A stretch of DNA of 48,875 nucleotides from JBJXHC01 sp046160825 (GCA_046160825.1 JBJXHC010000073.1:1-48875), one strand, 5' to 3'; shown: positions 15,901-25,037, numbered from the stretch's first letter. The notes: generated from the sequence alone by a model not told the origin. Numbers and translations: made by a program.

Positions 15901-18573
15901 AGCGCCTCGCGCGCACAGGCTGCAGCAGCGATCACATCGCTGGCAACCGGCGGAGCCGCCGCAATTGGTTCGGGATTGCAAGCAGCACAGAGTCAACTCA
16001 ATCTTTCTCCATTACCCGACCACGGAAAGAATATCATCCTGTTCAGCGCCGGGGAAGAGACGGGTGCCCCCAGCGCGTTAAGTGTGCTGGCTCCGATCGC
16101 GGCAGCAGGGACGAATGTTTACACTCTTGGATTCCAGGGAAGCATTGGCCAAAACTTGAATAACATCATCGCCGACTCGACGGGCGGGGCGTATTTCCTT
16201 GCAGCAGATACCATTATTAATCAGATCGTCGATCAAATTTGGAATACGCTTCTCGGTCAGCAGTATGTTCTGAACACCGTTGTCGGCAGCGATACGTTTG
16301 ACAATGTTTCACCTCCCGGCATCAGGTGGCAGGGGCCGGTGGACAGCGGAACTCTGGCAATTCTTCCCGGCATCAGATGGCAGGGTCCACCATTGAGTGG
16401 GTCTTCCCGCCCCTCTGAGGGTTTGGTCGGTGCCAGCAGTTATGTGTTGACTTTGGAACAACCGGGCGGTGGTCCGCTTATTGATTCCGCATACGCTGCA
16501 CAACATCCTGAGTTGGGGATTGAGTTCTTTAGCGGGCCGACATTCCAGTTCTTTAAGATCACCAATCCGATTCCCGGGTTGTGGAGCCTGTTTGTCTACG
16601 GACGTGAACTTCCCGCCGACGAAGAACCCGTGGTCGTCTCGATCACTGCGCTTACGGACATCACCATGGCCATCGCGTTCGGTAAAATCAATCACGCTAT
16701 CGGCGAACCTATTGCGATGACAGTTGCACTTTCTGGTGGAGGAGAGGCGTCAGGCGATCCGCACATCAGCGGCGGCGGCCCCATTACCGACGCGACTGTG
16801 CTGGCGAGTGTCAAACCACCGGACCCGGCAACGGCGGTGGTTGTCCCTCTGAGTCATGTCGGTGGAGGAGTATATAAGGGCACGTTCGATGATACCGACA
16901 CGCCCGGAACATATGGCGTTACATTTAACGCCACGCGCGACACTATTGAACGATCCGCAACAGAAGCGGTGTTCGTCGTTCCTCCGTTTGTTCCGGTGGT
17001 CAACGTTGTGACCAATCCCGGATTTGAATCCGGAACGGCACCGTGGGTGTATTTTACAAACGGAGGTGGAAGCTACACGATTGATCCTCCTGGTGCTGCA
17101 GCAAATCATGCGGCGAAACTTACTGTGGCGTCGTCGGGAAATAATATCCAATTCTACCAATCCGGTATTACACTGAAGCCCAATGCACAATACCGGCTGA
17201 CGTTCAAGGCGTACTCGAATAATGGCCGTGATCTTTCGCTCTTCCTGCAACGACATGATGCGCCCTATACAAATTACGGATTGAACAACGTTGTCTTCGG
17301 TCTGACCAATTTCTGGAAGACCTTCACCATTGATTTCACCGCAATCAATTTTCCACCGCCAACTCCGAGTAACGCCCGGCTGCGTTTCCGGTTGAATGGG
17401 TTTGCAATAGCCGGAACGATCTATTATATCGACGACGTGACGCTCGAAGAGGTGAATGCCCAGCCACTTGTTGCGACCAATGTCCAGGTGGAAACAGCGC
17501 CAAACGGCACCGGAGCGATCGTTCCCGCGCAGAATCTCGAATCGGGCAATACTATCACCGTCTATGCAATCTCGCGGACGGCAACGAATCAGTTCGTTGG
17601 AAACATCACCACAACATGGTCACTGGAGAATATCACAGGGGGTGTTGTGGCGGGAGACCTCGTGCCTTCACCGGACGGGAAAAGCGCCACGTTCACAGGT
17701 AATTTGGCGGGCACGGCGAGAATTAAAGCGACGCTCGCCCCACTCAATTCAGTCTTGTCGAATGTGATCACCGTTGTTGCGCCACCTCCGCCTCCGGCGA
17801 ACATTCTGGTGAATGGAGGATTCGAGAGTGGAGCCTCACCATGGACGTTCAATACTAATGGTGTTGGGTCGTTCACCATCGTCGATCAGGGAGTTGTAGG
17901 TGCCAAAGCGGCGCAGGTGAGTATTACGACACAAGGGACATCGGTGCAGTTGTATCAGAAGGATATCAGTCTGACAGCAGGCCAGTCGTATCGTTTTAGT
18001 TTCAGGGCAACCTGTAACACTGGCCACAATGTCTCCGTTTCTATCTTCAAGCATGCGAGTCCGTTTACGCCATACGGTCTCACGAATTTTGTCTCCACCC
18101 TCACGAATGCATGGCAGGCGTTTTCCGTGGATTTTGTGGCGTCGGGCTTCCCGGGTACTGTCACCGATGCGCGGTTGCGCCTCTGGCTCGGCATCTATGA
18201 CGCGAATGGGGATCTCTATCGCTTCGATGACATAAAAATCGAGCCGTTGCCAGAGCCCGCGGTTGCTTCAAAACCGGGAGAATCCGGAACGCCGACGGAG
18301 TTTATGCTCGCACAGAATTATCCCAATCCGTTTAATCCGTCAACAACAATCGCCTACGGTGTTCCTGTTGATGCCCATGTTACGCTTGAGGTCTATAATA
18401 TTCTTGGCCAACGGGTGGCACAGTTAATCGACGGCTTTACGACAGCCGGCTATCATTCGATAGCCTTCGATGCTTCGGATCTTGCAAGCGGCCTGTATGT
18501 TTACAGGATGACAGCTTCCACGGAAGCAGGCGTCGTTTCTTCGTTCAGTCAAAAAATGATATTCACGAAATAG
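12979..18573 (+). CDS. Giant T9SS-secreted protein with beta-helix, metalloprotease, vWA and carbohydrate-binding-like domains
   Basis: 1864 residues from the ATG at 12979 (AAGGTG ribosome site, signal peptide ending ANAQ); an upstream in-frame ATG at 12937 would precede the signal peptide. Order: galactose-binding-like sandwich (about 25-180), CSLREA-like strand (SRGSFSLRDAIGEAN) and parallel beta-helix with NVISGN repeats (about 185-580), a metalloprotease domain with HEAGHFSGLGD (His851; third ligand Asp as in snapalysin-type zincins), a vWA-like domain (about 916-1095, DLMLVFDGSTS), Ig-like parts, two CBM-like FESG...W modules (about 1340-1490 and 1608-1754) and a T9SS C-terminal domain (NYPNPFNPSTTI to KMIFTK). 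HExxH plus vWA recalls CLCA proteins. Probably a cell-surface protease/adhesin. Confidence 0.85.
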   Translation: MKPLLKLMCLPFICMLLAAGSPQANAQIDTIIVPYLAEDYKYQQVAGGGLSGFEASGFNDAAWPTGSAGFGTIGGGCPLNNESDVNTTWSVNTDILVRKHFDLPQGAGLRVSVAIDNDVQVFVNGHDISGGLQVHEGCATLGSFVFTAPSTILNVGDNLIAVRGRDRGADTYLDIQITADLPQVYTVTGLSDFEGNSRGSFSLRDAIGEANATLGVDTIKFNIPGGGVQPCSLVTALPDITDAVVIDGYTQPGASPNTLAVGSNAVLNIEVFSNYDVDRGFVIRGGGSTIRGLVINRFQEDGIALWSDNNRIEGNFIGTNPTGSTIAGNSVNGISVDGSSNLIGGSTPGARNVISGNEDDGVDIYNGERNIIAGNYIGVAANGSARLRNGGNGVNLHAGKSVVDSNTVGGNTSGARNVISGNENHGVRISYGYGNTIQGNYVGLDATGTSAIGNDGNGVAIVNFSGGNTVRGNVISGNGDDGISLVDVAGNAVQGNKIGTNASGTSPLGNQGDGISVNIGSAAPADNPRKIQTSGFGGNTIGGSAEGASNTIAYNDDNGVVIYTSPGNAILENSIFENGELGIDLGGDGVGFATKLVQRVEGGPNNYQDFPELHFAAFDLQGVAGSMFAEPLADYEIRFYRNIEADPSGYGEGEEFIGSTSVTTNGDGLGVFYAELPGELVAGEYVTATATDNNNNTSEFSGAVLVSARVKAFGDHFVVNTTLSGIPLHWQDGNAVFHISDNVPAPFQSPLTDGFMSWSDLAQLSYTYGGTTPNTTWGGEPDGVNNNVWVTDGWEVLTGTDANVIAVTRVRYNTLNGAITDADIAYDAQHFAWEATSAEGTAMDVQNVTAHEAGHFSGLGDIYNPTDPGYVPPMGSGNQDVTMYGLIAEGETSKRTLEPPDSAGIAYIFNNIPSSRVDLMLVFDGSTSYATTHRAFEPSKASAVELVQKLRVGDRIGVVKLPATVALPLMTISDSASRAQAAAAITSLATGGAAAIGSGLQAAQSQLNLSPLPDHGKNIILFSAGEETGAPSALSVLAPIAAAGTNVYTLGFQGSIGQNLNNIIADSTGGAYFLAADTIINQIVDQIWNTLLGQQYVLNTVVGSDTFDNVSPPGIRWQGPVDSGTLAILPGIRWQGPPLSGSSRPSEGLVGASSYVLTLEQPGGGPLIDSAYAAQHPELGIEFFSGPTFQFFKITNPIPGLWSLFVYGRELPADEEPVVVSITALTDITMAIAFGKINHAIGEPIAMTVALSGGGEASGDPHISGGGPITDATVLASVKPPDPATAVVVPLSHVGGGVYKGTFDDTDTPGTYGVTFNATRDTIERSATEAVFVVPPFVPVVNVVTNPGFESGTAPWVYFTNGGGSYTIDPPGAAANHAAKLTVASSGNNIQFYQSGITLKPNAQYRLTFKAYSNNGRDLSLFLQRHDAPYTNYGLNNVVFGLTNFWKTFTIDFTAINFPPPTPSNARLRFRLNGFAIAGTIYYIDDVTLEEVNAQPLVATNVQVETAPNGTGAIVPAQNLESGNTITVYAISRTATNQFVGNITTTWSLENITGGVVAGDLVPSPDGKSATFTGNLAGTARIKATLAPLNSVLSNVITVVAPPPPPANILVNGGFESGASPWTFNTNGVGSFTIVDQGVVGAKAAQVSITTQGTSVQLYQKDISLTAGQSYRFSFRATCNTGHNVSVSIFKHASPFTPYGLTNFVSTLTNAWQAFSVDFVASGFPGTVTDARLRLWLGIYDANGDLYRFDDIKIEPLPEPAVASKPGESGTPTEFMLAQNYPNPFNPSTTIAYGVPVDAHVTLEVYNILGQRVAQLIDGFTTAGYHSIAFDASDLASGLYVYRMTASTEAGVVSSFSQKMIFTK

Positions 18574-18598
18574 GCTCAGGCCTTGCCCCACCGTGCAG

Positions 18599-18638
18599 AG
18601 GCTCCGTCGCGACGAACGACGGGGCCTTTGTCATTTCT
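18599..18638 (+). terminator. Rho-independent terminator after the giant surface protein gene
   Basis: The 11-bp stem AGGCTCCGTCG (18599-18609) / CGACGGGGCCT (18617-18627), with one wobble pair, is followed by TTGTCATTT. It lies 25 bases past the stop. The rest of the gap to 18764 shows no recognised promoter motif. Confidence 0.75.
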
Positions 18639-18764
18639 CCGATGTACTTGCATTAAGTCCAGCGGGTTGCTACCTTGAATCCGAACCAACCGAATGGAAA
18701 CACAATCACCTCAGACGCCTCATTCATCGCTTTTTGTATGAACACATACGATGGACTTTATTGA

Positions 18765-21700
18765 ATGAGGGGAGCGCGCTTGTTCGCCGGAACGGCCCTG
18801 TGTGTTTTTCTTGTCGTTATGGTGCCGGCCCACACGGCTGCGCAGCGGCACATCAAGTTCGCGCACCTTACCACGAAAGCCGGGCTTTCACAGAGCGCGG
18901 TAAACTGTATTTTCCAGGACCGCCAGGGCTTTATGTGGTTCGGCACGCAGGATGGACTGAACCGCTTCGATGGATACACATTCACCACCTTCAAAAATTC
19001 CCCCGCGGATTCCACCAGCATCAACGATAATTTTATCTACTCCATTCTTGAAGATGGCAATGGAGATCTCTGGATAACGACGCTCAATCGTCCTGAGATG
19101 CTCAACAAATTCAACCGCGCCACAGAATCGTTCTCCCACAGACCTGCTGACAGCGTTGACCTGAGTGACGCGCGGGTGAGTTCGGTGATAACACAGTATC
19201 GAGACGGCGCCGGAGTGGAATGGATCGGCTCCGTTGGTGGCGGCGTTACGCGCCTCGATACCAAGTCAAACCAGAAAACCCTCTTCAAGCATGATCCATC
19301 CAAGCCGGGAAGCTTGAGCAGCAATAGAGTCTATTCCGTCTATGGTGACAGGTCGGGTACGGTGTGGGTGGGAACGTTGGAAGGGTTGGACCGGTATGAT
19401 CCTGTGAACAACACGTTTATCCACTACAGACACAACAGCAAGGATCCTTACTCGCTCAGCGACAATTGGGTGTGGCCAATATATGAAGACCGGAGCGGCA
19501 CTCTCTGGATCGGAACGGTACGCGGAGGCTTGAATAAGTTCGATAGAAACTCCGGTCGGTTTATGAGGTATAAACACAACAAGTCCAATCCACAAAGCAT
19601 TGGCGACGATTACGTTCTTTCAATCTATCAAGATCGGTCCGGGTTGTTGTGGGTGGGAACGAACAATAATGGACTAAGTTACTTTCACCCCGAGCTTGCT
19701 CCGTTCGAACATTTTGCCAAGGATCCCGCCGACCCGCGTAGTCTGATCGACAACAACGTCACGTCAATATATGTGGATCGTTCCGGTACCCCGTGGATCG
19801 GAACTCAGGGCGGGCTTGATCGGTTTGATCCAGCGACGGGGAGCTTCACCCATTATACACATTCTCCATCCAACCCGAAGAGTCTTGCCGAAGATGTCGT
19901 CCTTTCAATGGTCGATGATCGATCCGGGACCCTGTGGTTTGGAACACAAAGCAGTGGTCTCGATCGCTTCGATCCGAGGACCGGATCCTTTACACACTTC
20001 AAGAGCAGTCCGGGAGACCCACAGAGCCTGAGTGATAACCGGATATATGGTTTGTGTGAAGATGGGAATGGCCACCTGTGGATCGGCACGTATGGGAGCG
20101 GAATCAATCGGTTCGACCCTGGGACCGGTGTGTTTACAAGATTTGTCCACAACGATTCGCTGCCGAACAGTCTCAGCTCGAATGCGGCGTGGACAGTACT
20201 TGAAGACCGCAGCGGTGTGATTTGGGTTGGCACATATGGGGGAGGGCTGAACCGCTTCGATGGGACAACCGGGACATTCACAGTGTACATGAACAGAGAA
20301 GGCGATTCAACGTCTCTCGGTGACGATAACGTGCTGAGCTTGTATGACGACAAGGCGGGGACGTTGTGGGTGGGAACGGCAGGAGGCTTGAATAAATTCG
20401 ATCGTTCGACTAATACATTCAGACGGTACCGCGTGAAGGATGGACTGCCGAATGACAATATTTACGGCATCCTCGAAGATGGTCGCGGCCATTTGTGGAT
20501 GAGCACGAACAAAGGCATTGCGCGGTTCGATCCGCGGACGGAACGGTTCAGAAATTATGATGTGAGTGACGGGCTTCAGGGAGACGAGTTCAACCAGAAT
20601 GCATCAGGAATGAATCCTGCAACAGGAGAAATGTACTTCGGGGGGCCGAACGGGGTTACCATGTTCCATCCCGACAGTGTCAGGGATAATGTATTTATTC
20701 CTCCGGTTGTCTTCAGCGCGTTTCGCCGCTACAACACGGACGATGAGGAAGGGAGACCCATCGAAGAGACGGGTATCGCCGCGCGTCGTCAGGTTCATCT
20801 GACGTACAAGGATAATATCGCAACGTTTGATTTCGCTACGCTGAGTTTTTTGAATGCCGGGAAGAACCAATACGCGTACAAGCTGGAAGGCTTCAGTGAG
20901 AGCTGGATTCAACTGGGGAATGAGCGCCGCGCAACATTCACCAATCTTGATGCCGGCGAGTATGTTCTCAGAGTCAAAGGCTCCAACAGTGATGGTGTAT
21001 GGAACGACGCTGGCGCTTCGCTGGATATCCTTGTCACACCACCCTGGTGGAAAACCACATGGGCATACTCAGGATACGGGATCATCTTCCTTGGGGTACT
21101 GTTTGGTTTGAGGCGTGTGGAAATCAATCGCCGCGAACAAAAAGCCCAGATACGCGAATCGCAGTTGCGGGCAAAGGCAGCAGAAGCGGAGAAGCGGGTC
21201 CTGGAAATTGAGAACGAGCGCAAGACAAAGGAATTGGACGAAGCCCGAACCTTGCAGCTTTCCATGCTGCCGCAGGAATTACCAAAACTTTCCCACCTGG
21301 AAATCGGCGTGTTTATGAAAACGGCGACGGAAGTCGGCGGAGACTACTACGACTTCCAGCTTGTACCGGACGGCACGCTCAATGTCGCGTTTGGCGATGC
21401 GACGGGCCACGGCATGCAGGCGGGTACCATTGTTACATTGATGAAGGGGATGTTCACGTCCGATGCGTCGCGGCTCGGCATTCAGGAGTTCTTCAATCAT
21501 TGCAGCCGGTCCATCAAGGGGATCAAGCTCGGCCGCTTGCTGATGGCATTCAGTCTTCTCAAAATATCGCGGGACCGTGTATCATTCTCCAGTGCAGGGA
21601 TGCCCCCTGTTTTCATTCACAGAAAAAATACCAATCTCGTCGATGAAATCATGATCAAGGGGATGCCGCTCGGAGCGATGAAGAATTTCCCGTATGTTGT

Positions 21701-21941
21701 TCGCGAAGAACTTCTGCAACCGGGCGACACTCTCCTCTTGCTGAGCGATGGACTGCCGGAGCAAAAAAATGCAGCAGGCGAAATGTTTGATTACGTCCGG
21801 GTACAAAATGTCTTTCGCGATGCGGCAGGGAGTGATCCGGACGGCATCATAAAGCAACTCGTCGCGGCCGCAGATTCCTGGATGCAAGGTGCCGTGCAGG
21901 AAGACGATATCACGGTTATGGTCATCAGGATGAAAGGTTGA
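18765..21941 (+). CDS. Periplasmic two-component-like propeller sensor fused to a PP2C (SpoIIE) phosphatase
   Basis: 1058 residues. Signal peptide about 1-26; about 14 Reg_prop repeats (DRSGxLWxGTxxGGLNRFD pattern, about 30-640) forming beta-propellers; a Y_Y_Y domain (about 680-765); one membrane helix (about 768-785, WWKTTWAYSGYG onward); coiled coil (about 790-835); and a SpoIIE/PP2C phosphatase domain (about 840-1058) with metal-site motifs GGDYYD, FGDATGHG, LSDGLPEQ and EDDIT. The extracellular half is that of hybrid two-component sensors in Bacteroidota, but a Ser/Thr phosphatase replaces the histidine kinase. It probably senses a periplasmic ligand and dephosphorylates the STAS antagonist encoded two genes downstream. 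Confidence 0.93.
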   Translation: MRGARLFAGTALCVFLVVMVPAHTAAQRHIKFAHLTTKAGLSQSAVNCIFQDRQGFMWFGTQDGLNRFDGYTFTTFKNSPADSTSINDNFIYSILEDGNGDLWITTLNRPEMLNKFNRATESFSHRPADSVDLSDARVSSVITQYRDGAGVEWIGSVGGGVTRLDTKSNQKTLFKHDPSKPGSLSSNRVYSVYGDRSGTVWVGTLEGLDRYDPVNNTFIHYRHNSKDPYSLSDNWVWPIYEDRSGTLWIGTVRGGLNKFDRNSGRFMRYKHNKSNPQSIGDDYVLSIYQDRSGLLWVGTNNNGLSYFHPELAPFEHFAKDPADPRSLIDNNVTSIYVDRSGTPWIGTQGGLDRFDPATGSFTHYTHSPSNPKSLAEDVVLSMVDDRSGTLWFGTQSSGLDRFDPRTGSFTHFKSSPGDPQSLSDNRIYGLCEDGNGHLWIGTYGSGINRFDPGTGVFTRFVHNDSLPNSLSSNAAWTVLEDRSGVIWVGTYGGGLNRFDGTTGTFTVYMNREGDSTSLGDDNVLSLYDDKAGTLWVGTAGGLNKFDRSTNTFRRYRVKDGLPNDNIYGILEDGRGHLWMSTNKGIARFDPRTERFRNYDVSDGLQGDEFNQNASGMNPATGEMYFGGPNGVTMFHPDSVRDNVFIPPVVFSAFRRYNTDDEEGRPIEETGIAARRQVHLTYKDNIATFDFATLSFLNAGKNQYAYKLEGFSESWIQLGNERRATFTNLDAGEYVLRVKGSNSDGVWNDAGASLDILVTPPWWKTTWAYSGYGIIFLGVLFGLRRVEINRREQKAQIRESQLRAKAAEAEKRVLEIENERKTKELDEARTLQLSMLPQELPKLSHLEIGVFMKTATEVGGDYYDFQLVPDGTLNVAFGDATGHGMQAGTIVTLMKGMFTSDASRLGIQEFFNHCSRSIKGIKLGRLLMAFSLLKISRDRVSFSSAGMPPVFIHRKNTNLVDEIMIKGMPLGAMKNFPYVVREELLQPGDTLLLLSDGLPEQKNAAGEMFDYVRVQNVFRDAAGSDPDGIIKQLVAAADSWMQGAVQEDDITVMVIRMKG

Positions 21942-21961
21942 TCAACGATGAAAGGCACGCG

Positions 21962-22378
21962 ATGGATGATGCGATAACATTGAAAATGAAATTGCCAAAA
22001 ATTTCCGACATTGAGTTGGTGGCCATTGAGGGACTTAACCGTCTCGCGCTTCATCTCGGCATAGCAGATGAGAAAATCGGAGAGGCACGCATTCTTGTCA
22101 CCGAGGCGATCATCAACGCTCTTGAGCATTCCGGCGCGGCAAACCCCGGAGCAGATGTGGAATTTACCATGACGCGGGAGCACCTGGTGATTTTTGTCAG
22201 AGACGAGGGGAAGGGATTTGATCCCTCGGCGGTGGAAGAGCCGGACATCAAGAAGAAGCTTGGATCGGACAAGAAGCGCGGTTGGGGATTGAGACTCATG
22301 AAGTCCATGTCGGACGACTTCCATCTCGAATCCAACGAAAACGGGACCAGAATTACGCTCACCAAGAAATTGACTTGA
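21962..22378 (+). CDS. RsbW/SpoIIAB-like anti-sigma-factor serine kinase
   Basis: 138 residues from the ATG at 21962 (GAAAGG 5 bases upstream; an in-frame TTG at 21938 overlapping the previous stop is less likely). It is a GHKL-fold kinase: N-box EAIINALEHS (Glu48, Asn52), G1 DEGKGFDP (81-88), G2 KRGWGLRLM (about 105-113), and the ending NGTRITLTKKL. In partner switching this kinase either binds its target (often a sigma factor) or phosphorylates the STAS antagonist. No sigma factor gene lies in the operon, so the target is elsewhere or is not a sigma factor. Confidence 0.92.
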   Translation: MDDAITLKMKLPKISDIELVAIEGLNRLALHLGIADEKIGEARILVTEAIINALEHSGAANPGADVEFTMTREHLVIFVRDEGKGFDPSAVEEPDIKKKLGSDKKRGWGLRLMKSMSDDFHLESNENGTRITLTKKLT

Positions 22379-22387
22379 AGGAGTACC

Positions 22388-22741
22388 ATGGAACAGGAAT
22401 TCTCGTTGACATCTGAAGTCAAAGACGGTTGTCTTGTGATTACCACGGCCGGTTATATCAACAACAAGGGTGGGGAGGCAATCGGTAAAGAGTTCAGCGG
22501 TCACTTTGAGCAAGGGATAAAGAATGTCGTCATCAACCTTGCTCAATCGAAAGTCGTCAATTCCATCGGCATGTCTTTCCTGATCGAAATCATCGACACA
22601 CTGAACGACGCCGGAGGAAAACTGATCTTTACCAACGTCGACAATGCAGTCGATAAGATGCTCTCCATTATGGGGTTGTTTGAGGTGGCCGGCAAGGAAA
22701 AGACAGTTGTTGACGCGCTGAAAACACTGTCGGCCTCATAG
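22388..22741 (+). CDS. STAS-domain anti-sigma-factor antagonist
   Basis: 117 residues, a single STAS domain of the SpoIIAA/RsbV kind. The phospho-acceptor is Ser59 in VVNSIGMSFLIEII, the usual place at the start of helix 2. The start has GAAGGAG 6 bases upstream, and the gene follows the kinase gene by 9 bases. The neighbouring kinase would phosphorylate Ser59, and either PP2C protein of the operon would remove the phosphate. Unphosphorylated antagonist binds the kinase and frees its target. Confidence 0.93.
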   Translation: MEQEFSLTSEVKDGCLVITTAGYINNKGGEAIGKEFSGHFEQGIKNVVINLAQSKVVNSIGMSFLIEIIDTLNDAGGKLIFTNVDNAVDKMLSIMGLFEVAGKEKTVVDALKTLSAS

Positions 22742-22758
22742 AAGAAAAAAGAGAGAAT

Positions 22759-24363
22759 ATGCGCGCCGAGCAAATACTGGATCGTTTTGCCAAGCAAATC
22801 GAATCATTGCAGCAAGGTTTCGAGATTCTTGCCCGCGCTTCGACCGTGAAAGACCTTGCACAGCAGTTCTTTCATTTGCTCCATGGCAGTCTTACGACAG
22901 TGGAAGCACACATCTTCTATCGACCGGCCGCCGCGACCGAATGGCAGTGCGTATACGGAAAGGGAGAACCTCCCCTCGATGCGCTGAATGGTATTGGCGT
23001 TGGTAGCGGATGTATACTCAAGGCATTGGAAGATAAGAAGCACCCACTCCTCGTCACTCAATCCCTCATTGACAAGTCATTTGTTGCGGTGCTCCTTGGA
23101 CCGAAACTTGCAGGTAAAGCATACTCAGATCTTGATCACATTTCCCTCCGTGTTTTCCTTCAACTCTTTGCCAACGCGTATCAGGCCATGCTTCATCGCC
23201 AAAAAGAGAAGGGCCTCATTTTCTCCCTCAACCATCGTCTTCTACAGTTGAGCAGTCTGATTGATACAGGGATTGAGATCTCCAGTCCAAGATTGGATGC
23301 GTCGTTGTATATGGTTGCTCTCCAACGGGCTGCGGCATTGACCAACGCGTCTCGCGGTGTGGCAACGATAGCACAAGGCTCAAAAATTCAACAGCGCATT
23401 TCATTTCCCGATGGTACACGTCTCCGGCGTCCGGCAGAAAAAACGCATCGTATCAGGTCAACATTCAAGTTTGCAGGACTTACGCACGCGTTTGAGTTGG
23501 TGGACAAGGAGAGCCGCGCCGGAACCGGACCGTTCGAAGAAACCGACCAGATGCTTCTCGATGCGTTGTCGCGGCAAGTACATGCCGCTCTCGAAAACCG
23601 ACACCTGCAGGCGCAGGAGATCGAGAAGCAAAAGCTCGATCGTGACATCAAGGTGGCGGCGGATATTCAGCAGCGTATTCTCCCGAAAATACTACCGACG
23701 ATTGAGGGCTATGATCTTGCCGGTGTCAACATCCCGACAAAATTTGTCGGTGGCGATTACTACGATTGCATTCCTTTGAAGGATGGAAAATACGCACTGA
23801 TCATGGCAGATGTTGCTGGCAAGGGGATTCCCGCTGCGCTTCTCGTCAGCAGTTTTCACGCGTACCTTTCCGCGTATCTCGAAAGCAGTTTCTCGCTCGA
23901 TGATCTTACACGCAGGCTTAACGCTGTCATTTATCGGGCATCCACAGAAGAACGATACATCACTGCCGCGCTTGCACTTTTTGATCCTGCTTCCGGTGAA
24001 ATTACTACCATCAATGCCGGGCATACGGCAATCTATCTGCATCGAAAAAGTGGCACCATCGAAGAACTGAACAACGGCGGCCTTGCGCTCGGGATGCTCG
24101 ATATGGAATTACCATACACGAGTGACACTGTGACCATTGAACGGGGCGAACGCTTTCTCCTCTATACGGATGGTGTGACCGAGGCGATGAATACCAAACA
24201 GCAGCTGTATGATACCGACGGTTCGTTCAAGAAGTTCTTCCGGGAACATCACCCCCAAACTGCACAGGCTTTCATCGACGCACTTCTTGCCGATATTGAA
24301 CGCTTCACCGATTCCGCCCCGCAAGCCGACGACATTACTGCAATGTGTCTGGTCCGAAAGTAA
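22759..24363 (+). CDS. Cytoplasmic GAF-like/PP2C (SpoIIE) phosphatase
   Basis: 534 residues with no signal peptide or membrane helix. Residues about 1-285 look like two sensory (GAF-like) domains, ending in the coiled-coil helix ALENRHLQAQEIEKQKLDRD. Residues about 295-534 are a SpoIIE phosphatase with DIKVAADIQQRILPK, GGDYYDCI, MADVAGKGIPAALL, LYTDGVTEAMN and ADDITAM, which carry the metal-binding aspartates. It is the last gene of the partner-switching operon (17 bases after the STAS gene) and would supply a second, cytoplasmic input that dephosphorylates the same antagonist. The ligand is not predictable. Confidence 0.92.
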   Translation: MRAEQILDRFAKQIESLQQGFEILARASTVKDLAQQFFHLLHGSLTTVEAHIFYRPAAATEWQCVYGKGEPPLDALNGIGVGSGCILKALEDKKHPLLVTQSLIDKSFVAVLLGPKLAGKAYSDLDHISLRVFLQLFANAYQAMLHRQKEKGLIFSLNHRLLQLSSLIDTGIEISSPRLDASLYMVALQRAAALTNASRGVATIAQGSKIQQRISFPDGTRLRRPAEKTHRIRSTFKFAGLTHAFELVDKESRAGTGPFEETDQMLLDALSRQVHAALENRHLQAQEIEKQKLDRDIKVAADIQQRILPKILPTIEGYDLAGVNIPTKFVGGDYYDCIPLKDGKYALIMADVAGKGIPAALLVSSFHAYLSAYLESSFSLDDLTRRLNAVIYRASTEERYITAALALFDPASGEITTINAGHTAIYLHRKSGTIEELNNGGLALGMLDMELPYTSDTVTIERGERFLLYTDGVTEAMNTKQQLYDTDGSFKKFFREHHPQTAQAFIDALLADIERFTDSAPQADDITAMCLVRK

Positions 24364-24407
24364 ACTCTTTTTCCCCTTGCCTTCCGGTACCACAACGGTG
24401 TGGCGGA

Positions 24408-24992
24408 TTACTTCCCGCGAGTGGCGGTCACTCTCTTTCTGCGCATGATGCGCTTCGGCCCGTAGTATAACCAGAATCCCGTCACGGAAAAGAGTATGAG
24501 TGAGCCGCCCATGATTGTCGTGTACGAGAGTTTGAATTGGCCATCGCCGGTCCCAAGAAGGTAATCAAGGATTGAGCCGTCATGGATGTTTTCAATAAAA
24601 TCTGATCTTCTTCTTTCTATGTGAAGCAATTCTCCCGTTGTTCCATCCAACTGTATCCCCCAATACTCATCGACAAAGACAAACTTGACCATTCCCTTGT
24701 CGGGCCGTACGTCTATTCTGTCAACGGCTGTGGAGAGTGTGGTTGAAATTGAATCTCTGAAGATTCTCACGGCGTTCGTGTGTAACGAGTCGATCGGCAG
24801 CCAGGTCTTGAGGTCTGTGGAAACGCCCTGATAAGACTTGGGTAGAATCACACCGCCGGAGTGTTTCTTCCAGCCGAGCAGAAGTCCGGTTATGCCAATC
24901 AACAGGAATGCAGCAAACAGGGTTTTTCCCAGTGAGCGGCGGATCTTCCGCGCAAGGCGAAGTATCCGTGTATTTGGCTTTTTTGTTGCCAT
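24408..24992 (-). CDS. PepSY-associated membrane protein
   Basis: 194 residues. Membrane helices about 20-40 (LFAAFLLIGITGLLLGW) and 158-178 (TTIMGGSLILFSVTGFWLYY), with a periplasmic PepSY-like middle: AVRIFRDSISTTL, VDRIDVRPDKGMVKFVFV, WGIQLDGTTGELLHIERR. It ends in a basic cytoplasmic tail. PepSY membrane proteins are often found with TonB receptors and may take part in reduction or uptake of iron chelates; here a TonB receptor lies 0.8 kb away on the other strand. It converges with the PP2C gene across 44 bases. Confidence 0.8.
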   Translation of the reverse strand: MATKKPNTRILRLARKIRRSLGKTLFAAFLLIGITGLLLGWKKHSGGVILPKSYQGVSTDLKTWLPIDSLHTNAVRIFRDSISTTLSTAVDRIDVRPDKGMVKFVFVDEYWGIQLDGTTGELLHIERRRSDFIENIHDGSILDYLLGTGDGQFKLSYTTIMGGSLILFSVTGFWLYYGPKRIMRRKRVTATRGK

Positions 24993-25037
24993 TACTGCGA
25001 CCTCGTAGTATTACGCAGTTCCTCGCGAAAAGCATGA

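Noticed and set aside
19000..20560. Tandem repeats in the sensor-phosphatase gene as a recent DNA duplication
   Set aside because: The repeats match at the protein level only (Reg_prop) and have diverged in DNA, so they are normal for the family.
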